Assembly (NCBI RefSeq): GCF_000218685.1
Contig: NW_006763303.1
Coordinates: 434,001-498,000, forward strand
Direction: 5' to 3'
Source: Serpula lacrymans var. lacrymans S7.9
Lineage: Eukaryota; Basidiomycota; Agaricomycetes; Boletales; Serpulaceae
Length of the DNA: 64,000 nt
Of the stretch, positions 58,076 to 64,000 are shown one piece after another; the first letter of the stretch is position 1; each line of letters opens with the position of its first letter. Below the pieces are notes generated by a model. The model had not been told where the DNA came from, searched no databases, and worked only from the letters and a program-made list of their open reading frames with translations. The translations under genes were made by a program, and so were the position numbers.

Positions 58076-58453
58076 ATCAACCCTTGTCTGGCTGCTAGCG
58101 TCAAAGTGCACCATTTCGTGGTATAGTTTCCTGTTGTCATAAACTTTCTAAGACTCCCTTCATGAGAACTGGAGAAAGTTGGACCCGGTCAGGTTGTTAG
58201 CCGGAAACAACCATTGGTGCGCCAAGGCCACGGAGTTACCGCTTTGGGCTAGAACCTCCACGTAAATTGATTTTTTGTACGTAATCTACTAAATCGGTTT
58301 AAGTTGTTCGCAACGACCTTTTGTTTTTCTTCCACCTCATCTCGTCTTTTCGAGTCTGGAAAACGCTCAGAGGATTTGGTAAATAATTCTTTGGCTCATA
58401 TAATGTCAAGTTATATATTTAACACTATTTTGAAACCATTTTCTTAGACAGAA
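58076..58453. other. Divergent promoter region of acyl-CoA oxidase and GH79 copy 2
   Basis: About 380 bases between divergent starts. Nothing specific can be named. Confidence 0.55.
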
Positions 58454-60984
58454 ATGCGTCTCTTCCTCGTCCACTCTTTTCTGCTACTATGCTTGAGCGT
58501 TGTCCAAGCCGATGTTACCGTATACGGTCCTTATAAGCAACAGACCTTAGGTATCGCTGGAACAGCCACTGCAGCATCAGCATCATACACCGGATCTGCT
58601 GCATATAACCCCACCACTCTCACACCACCTCCTGTTCCAAATCCGCCGCCACCTAGTCAATTCAACATTCAGCTCCAGAATGGTGGTGTTCCTGGGCTAT
58701 CAATACCGCAAAAGGGTTCTTTCCTTGGCTTCAGTGTTGAGTTCAGTGTGGTCACACAAATCCGTTAGTTGCTTTGTTTTCCTCGTAGTATATCATTACT
58801 GATAAACGTTCTAGTTGGACGAAACAGGTACAGCTCTGCGCATCTCTTATAATGTCATTGATATTGATAGTATCCATAGCTCTTTCTTACAGGTACCATT
58901 CTTGAACTTGATGGCTAACATAAGAGAACGTGCTGGAAGCATCAACATCCGTGTCGGTGGTAACACACAGGATTCGGCCACTCTTGTCAGTAGTATTGCG
59001 GACGGAGCTGATTTGGAAAAGGACTACTCAGGCAGTACAAACCCTGTAAGTTACATCTCATACAGCATTGTCAGCATGTTCCTCACGCGCCTCGATTGCA
59101 GACTGCAACACCTCCAACGATCTTTACGTCAGATATCATGAAAATGATGTTAGGCATATCCAATCTGGTTAACGTCCGCTGGTACATGGGCTTACCTTTC
59201 TATAACACGTCAAACTTCCGTCTGGAGATAGCTGAAGCTGGGGAATCTATTCTGGGAGATAATCTTATTGGCTTGCAGGTAAGCTATATGCAGTAATTCA
59301 GTCATTCAACATGAATGCTTATTCAATGCATTTTACAGGTTGGAAACGAGCCTGACCTCTACTCAAGGCACGGTCATCGTCCGGCTGTAATTAATTCGCT
59401 GCCTCTACCATCTTCACAATTCTGAAATGTAGTCTAGAACTATGGTCCCAGTGACTACGTGACCGAGTTTGGCCAGCTTGTAACCGCTATGCAGAATGAC
59501 GCTAATGTCCCCAACCAAGGCCTTCTTATTGGTCCTAATCTGGCTGGTGTCTGGTCACCGGAAGATATTTGGAATACTGGGTTTGTGCAGCAATACAACC
59601 AGGAGCTCTCTGCTCTCGCAGTTGAACGGTAAGCTTTGGGCGATTTTCCAAATTTGAATATGTCACGAACATTGGTGTTACCTAGTTATCCATCAGACAA
59701 TTGTTACGCTACATTTGGCATCGGTACTCCAAGGACCGGGCAAGAGATGTTTCCCTCATACCTGACTCATCAATCTGGCATAGATATAGTCTCCTCGTAT
59801 CTCAACTCCACAAACTATGCTCAATCCGTTGGAAAACCGTTTTTGATGTTCGAAACCAACACTGCGTCTTGCGGTGGTTTCCCCGGCCTTAGTGACAGCT
59901 TTGGGGCAGCATTGTGGGGATTGGATTATAGTCTACAGATGGCATATTCGAACTTTTCGGGTGCACTGATGCACGTCAGTGGTCAGGATGTCTATTACAA
60001 CGTACGTGTTCTGTAATGTTGTATGTCGGAGGTTTGATTAAGTCTCCCTTTCACAGCCCTTCACGCGTAGGTCTTTCAGAGCTCGGTCAGTAATGAGCAC
60101 ATATCTAAATCTTTCCTCTAGCTCCACCTACTAACCAATCGACCTTCCATCAATGGACCATTGGACCTATCTATTATTCAGCCCTCGTCATGGCTGAAGT
60201 ACTGGGTTCCTCCAATGCCTCTCAAGTGGTTGATCTCCAAGCAAACGGTAACAACGAGTTCACTCCAGGCTATGCAATTTATGAACATGGCCAGCCCATG
60301 AGAGTCGCACTGTTCAACTACGTATCAGATCCCACAGGGGCAAGCGATTACACAGCGAGCATTTCCATCAGTGGTGGAATGGTTCCTGCGCAAGTTAATG
60401 TGAAGTAAGGCTTTTGCTTGGACAGTGGAAGGCAACACAACCTCTGACGGTACTTTCTCAGGTACCTCGCAGCTTCTTCGGTTGCTCAGAAGTATAACTT
60501 CACTTGGGCGGGTCAGGTAAAGTCATCTCCCTGTAAATCGCTATACGTTTTATAAATTCTTTCTCACCTTTTGATTTCCTTCCTTCAGACCTTTGGTGAC
60601 GTCTTTAGCTCTGACGGAAGACCAGTGGGCCAATTAGACGTCCAAACGGTCACTTGCGACCAGAGCAACAACGTCTGCTCAATCCACGTCCCCGCTCCCG
60701 GCTTTGCTCTCGTCTTCCTGAACGGCCAAGCGTCATCTGAATCCGATTCGGGCGCGACCATGACGTTCCCTACCACTGCATACACCAAGACCGAGAACAC
60801 AGTTACCATCGATCAGGCAGTACTCGCAACGTCGAACGGTGAGCGAGGCATGAGTGACATGTTGGGAGGCACGAGTAAAGGTCGTGTGAACAGTGCCTTT
60901 GGGTTGTCGCAAGCTCTACCAAGTATTGGCGCCATCATTGCTGGTGCGCTTATTGTTGGGAGATTGAGTTCACTTATTAGATGA
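58454..60984 (+). CDS. GH79 family glycoside hydrolase, copy 2
   Basis: Exons 58454..58763, 58815..58827, 58880..59045, 59102..59278, 59339..59386, 59438..59628, 59686..60001, 60057..60066, 60122..60404, 60462..60516 and 60589..60984 give 654 residues. A signal peptide (LLLCLSVVQA) leads into a start like that of copy 1. VPFLNLMANIRERAG, GLQVGNEPDLY (acid/base) and PFLMFETNTASCGGFPG (nucleophile) are kept, as is the beta-rich C-terminal domain. The hydrophobic end SIGAIIAGALIVGRL is present too. The 13-base and 10-base exons match copy 1, but the intron inside WYLG/VPF of copy 1 is absent and one near VGNEP is shifted. Both catalytic Glu are present, so it should be active. Confidence 0.9.
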
Positions 60985-61363
60985 TAGACCCTGGATTTTG
61001 ACTGGTTCTCCTGTCCAAGCTGTGCAATGACGGACATCCTGACTACTTTACGACCACTCTAATATTCTTTCTTTCTTGTTTAGCATGGTTTTTCTTAGGA
61101 ATTTCAACACATTACTTACATTCAAGTTTACACGCACCCACTGCACCACATTGTAGCATAACACCTTTCCCGCATAGACTACATTCTCGCTTTCCCTGCT
61201 TTGCTCGTAGCACAAAGTTAAATACATCGTTAGTCTTTGAAGTTGATACGGAACATATTTGGCAGAGATACAAGTAGGCATGCAATAGAAGTACATTTTG
61301 CATCTTGAGGCTGCTTTGTGTATGTAAGTATTCAGCACTGGCACAAAATCACAGGTGGGTAGG
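60985..61363. other. Convergent 3' ends of GH79 copy 2 and La gene
   Basis: About 380 bases without a gene. Confidence 0.55.
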
Positions 61364-63229
61364 TCATGCGGTCTCGTCAGTTTTGACCTTTTTGATAGTC
61401 TTGACAGTTGGAACGCCTTGTCCTCGTAGGCCTACATCCGGGCCACCGTCAGGTTCTACAGCCCGCTTTCTCTTCTCCCCTGCCTTCTCGTCATCGTGGG
61501 TACTTGAGCTAGGCTTATCGCTATTTTCCTTTGAGCGCCCTTCACCCCTGTCCCGACCTCCTCCCCGGCCACGTCCTCCACCACGTCCCCCTCCACGTCC
61601 TCCCCCGCGTCCACCACGACCTCCTCCACCGCGACCGCCTCGCGAGGACCCTCCTTTTCGTTCTTGAGAACGCGACAGCGCTGACCGTGCTGCGAAGTTG
61701 GCCCGTTCTATCTGGAAATCCTTCTCTTCGCTCTCTGCAATATTTTACAGTCAGACAAGAGGCCAGGAGGTTGTAAAACGTAGAATATGCAAACCTTCGG
61801 GAACAGCCCAAGTGACTTCCTTCGAGTTGACTGTTTTTATGCTTTCTTTCACAAATGCGACTTCATCTTCTGTGAGAGCCTTGTCGAAGCCAACGAAACC
61901 AAAGTCATCGCCTTTCTCAAATTTGATAAAGGGTACGCGAGCAAACCGTTCTCGCAATGGATTCTGGAGGATGTATTAGCAAGCCACATGGAGTAAATAA
62001 ACCGTTGACCCTACCTTCATCTCTGCAAAGTTTGCATCACCTCCACAGCCAGTGAATTTGAGCGTCGCGCCTTTCACAAGGGGGACATCTTCGTTTTTCA
62101 CGCTTCCTCCGTCTTCCTCCTGCACTCGTATTTTGCTTCCCATGAACTCCAGCCATACTTCTGGTTTGGGCTTGTCCTTGTGACTACCACCTTTCTCATT
62201 TTGGCCCTCTTTAAAGGCGTTAAATCCGCGCCGACTGGTCATAGTGTCCTTCCTCATAGAAGCACTCTTTCCCGTTAAACCTTTTTCTTTGATTTTCATG
62301 TCGCAGTAGGCTTCCCTGCAAAACATCAGATTTCGTGTTTTAATTAAATACATAAATAAAAAGTTGACTCACTTTGACATGATAAGAAGCTCTTCACCGT
62401 CCCATTTTGGTTTAGGGTCTGCATTCAAGAAAGCATTTGCAGACTCCATACTAGCATATTCCACAAAAACAGATCCCTAGAGAACTGCCTCAGACATTAA
62501 GCATTCGGTTAACATTCGAGGAAATATACCTTGAACTCCTTTTTGCCATCCACGCGCCGCATTCTGACTGCATTCGCAGTACCGTATTGGTTGAAGAAAT
62601 CTTCGAGCTTCTTCTGGAGTTCAGGTTCTTCTTTCCCAAAACCTTTCTGTAGGTTGGTGCGCTATAGAGAATCTATGATTGGGAAGAAGACCTATGCTTA
62701 CCGCATAAACGCTACGCTCAAATTGCCCCTTTGGCTCCTGAACTTCGGTACGGCGCCTAACATTCTCACCAGCTTCATCCACTTCTAGCTCTGTGCTGGT
62801 GCGCAGAGCTTTAGCTATCCACACTACACCAAGGGCTGCGAAATCACGCATACGCGTAAACGAGGATACAATTTTGATGGGGACCCAATGTTCTTCATTG
62901 GCAGTATGTAGAGTCCACATAAATCTACGGGTTCAGAATCTAGCGGGGGGTAATGGTGACATAAGTAGGATAGCTCACCTGTCAAACGGAAGGTTTGAGT
63001 CTGCAAAATAAAATTCGACTATCATCGTAGTTCACGTCCCGAGTCAGCATATCATTTCAGTAGAACAGGATCGTACATTACTTTGTTTGCGTGCATTCGC
63101 CATTTTGTCCGCCTCCTCTTCCTCCGTCATTTTTACATTCTCCGTCACGGTCGCAGCTGCTGTCGCAGAAGTGGACGCAGACTCTTCAGTTGCGCCATTT
63201 TTGGCGGGTTCAGGTACCGCAGCAGACAT
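61364..63229 (-). CDS. La-type RNA-binding protein (La motif, RRM, RGG tail)
   Basis: Exons 63229..63082, 63018..62979, 62924..62702, 62661..62530, 62476..62373, 62315..62015, 61963..61795 and 61734..61364 give 495 residues. The La motif reads IEFYFADSNLPFDRFMW...HWVPIKIVSSFTRMRDF. An RRM follows (KKLEDFFNQYGTANAVRMRR, GSVFVEYASMESANAF), then a second RRM-like part (LKFTGCGGDANFAEMK, FIKFEKGDDFGFVGF). The end is RGG-rich and then lysine-rich (KRKRAVEPD, TIKKVKTDE), as in nuclear La proteins. La binds the 3' oligo-U of new Pol III transcripts and protects tRNA precursors. The start at MSAAVPEP is chosen because upstream codons encode an unlikely hydrophobic stretch. Confidence 0.93.
61540..61665 (-). 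repeat. RGG-repeat coding tract in the La gene
   Basis: Repeated Arg-Gly-Gly codons (GGRGGGGRGGRGG type) form a simple repeat near the La C-terminus. It also makes long proline/arginine-rich frames on the other strand that are not genes. Confidence 0.85.
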
Positions 63230-64000
63230 ATGTGACAAAAAAAATGAAACAAAAAAGATAATAAGAACAAGTAAAAGATAGGAAGTGAACGAGTTCCCAG
63301 ACAAGATTCAAGGAAATCGAGGGCTCGCAAGATATCCAAGCTGTTCTCCGAATCCCGAGTCTGGGACATATCGCGGGATTTGCCGAAAGATGATCACTTC
63401 AAGGTTAAGGTTCCCTTATCTACCGATCATCATCTCAGTGCAAACAAAGCAAACTGAGTGAAACACCGAATAAGGCTTTGGAGTTGAGTGGGGTAGGCTC
63501 CAGAGTGTCTGTGTTGACAAGTACACAATCATAGTGTTGTTCTTGGTTGAAGCTAGGATTGCACTGTAAAATATTGCGCCCTTCGCTCCAATCCTCCAGT
63601 GATTGGTACATAAGATATATACATTGGTATTTTCTGATCTGTTAAAAGAGTAAGGTCAGAGCCGGTGTCATGCACCAAAGTTGATTGGTAGCATTGTGAC
63701 AACACCAACAAGACACAGTCTTGGGGCACTGGAGCACAACGAAACAACACTCAAAAGAAGAAGAAGAAGAGGTGGGAGTGGTTACCCATTTGGTAGGACT
63801 GAGTTGGTTGTTGGTTGTTGGTAGACAATGGGAGGACTCGTTGAGTCCTTCCCCAAGATCTATTGGGGTTTATATACTAATACAGGTTTGTTTGTACATA
63901 TGTACTGTACAGTTGCTAGAGGCAGTGGCTGCTGATGTCATGGGGCCTAGCCCGTGTGACCAGCTCCACTGTGTGAGATACTTGTAGCTAAAATCTATAA
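63230..64000. other. La gene upstream region to window end, no gene seen
   Basis: About 770 bases. The open frame at 63721-63987 (+) shows no family features. The first 100 bases probably hold the La promoter and leader. Confidence 0.5.

Noticed and set aside
61305..61667. Proline/arginine-rich + open frame near the La gene
   Set aside because: It is the complement of RGG codons of the La tail.

Overview
The window looks like nuclear DNA of a filamentous Agaricomycete-type basidiomycete. Most genes are cut by many short GT-AG introns of about 45-75 bp, several exons are very small, and the gene families are typical of mushroom-forming fungi: velvet factor, HET-domain and BTB proteins, two-finger GATA factor, NRPS-like reductase, GH79. 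All gene models below were spliced by hand from reading frame, splice signals and family motifs. None was checked by a search or by RNA data.

Layout. 1-3677 (+) is a velvet regulator that enters from the left edge and ends in a very long low-complexity tail. From 5.4 to 36.4 kb ten consecutive genes lie on the minus strand: HET1, BTB1, BTB2, an SDR oxidoreductase, HET2, BTB3, BTB4, a two-finger GATA factor with a DUF1752-like region, a long-chain acyl-CoA synthetase and a secreted SGNH esterase. The HET-BTB-BTB block occurs twice, and BTB3/BTB4 are a recent tandem copy of about 2.2-2.6 kb. From 38.8 kb: an NRPS-like adenylation-thiolation-reductase gene (+), a phosphopantetheinyl-transferase-like gene (+) that has lost its catalytic residues, an APC amino-acid permease (-), and a small MYND-finger gene (+). 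From 50.6 to 61 kb two GH79 glycosidase paralogues (+) enclose a tRNA-Leu(AAG), an ABM-fold gene (-) and an acyl-CoA oxidase (-). A La-type RNA-binding protein (-) closes the window.

How parts may work together. The A-T-R enzyme needs a phosphopantetheinyl arm and its neighbour belongs to the family that adds it, but that neighbour looks catalytically dead. The acyl-CoA synthetase and acyl-CoA oxidase belong to the same general pathway of fatty-acid activation and peroxisomal oxidation but are 20 kb apart. The permease, GH79 pair and SGNH esterase fit extracellular substrate use. The HET/BTB block is the most rapidly changing part: it contains a tandem duplication, an intron/exon switch, a possible frame break and an acidic insertion in one HET copy.

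Best leads: the duplicated HET-BTB-BTB block; microexons that carry catalytic or zinc-binding residues (SDR catalytic Lys, GATA zinc Cys); the motif-less PPTase homologue beside its presumed partner; the buried SKL in the acyl-CoA oxidase; and the velvet protein with a nearly 1000-residue disordered tail. I did not find a clear mobile element, CRISPR array or novel defence system.
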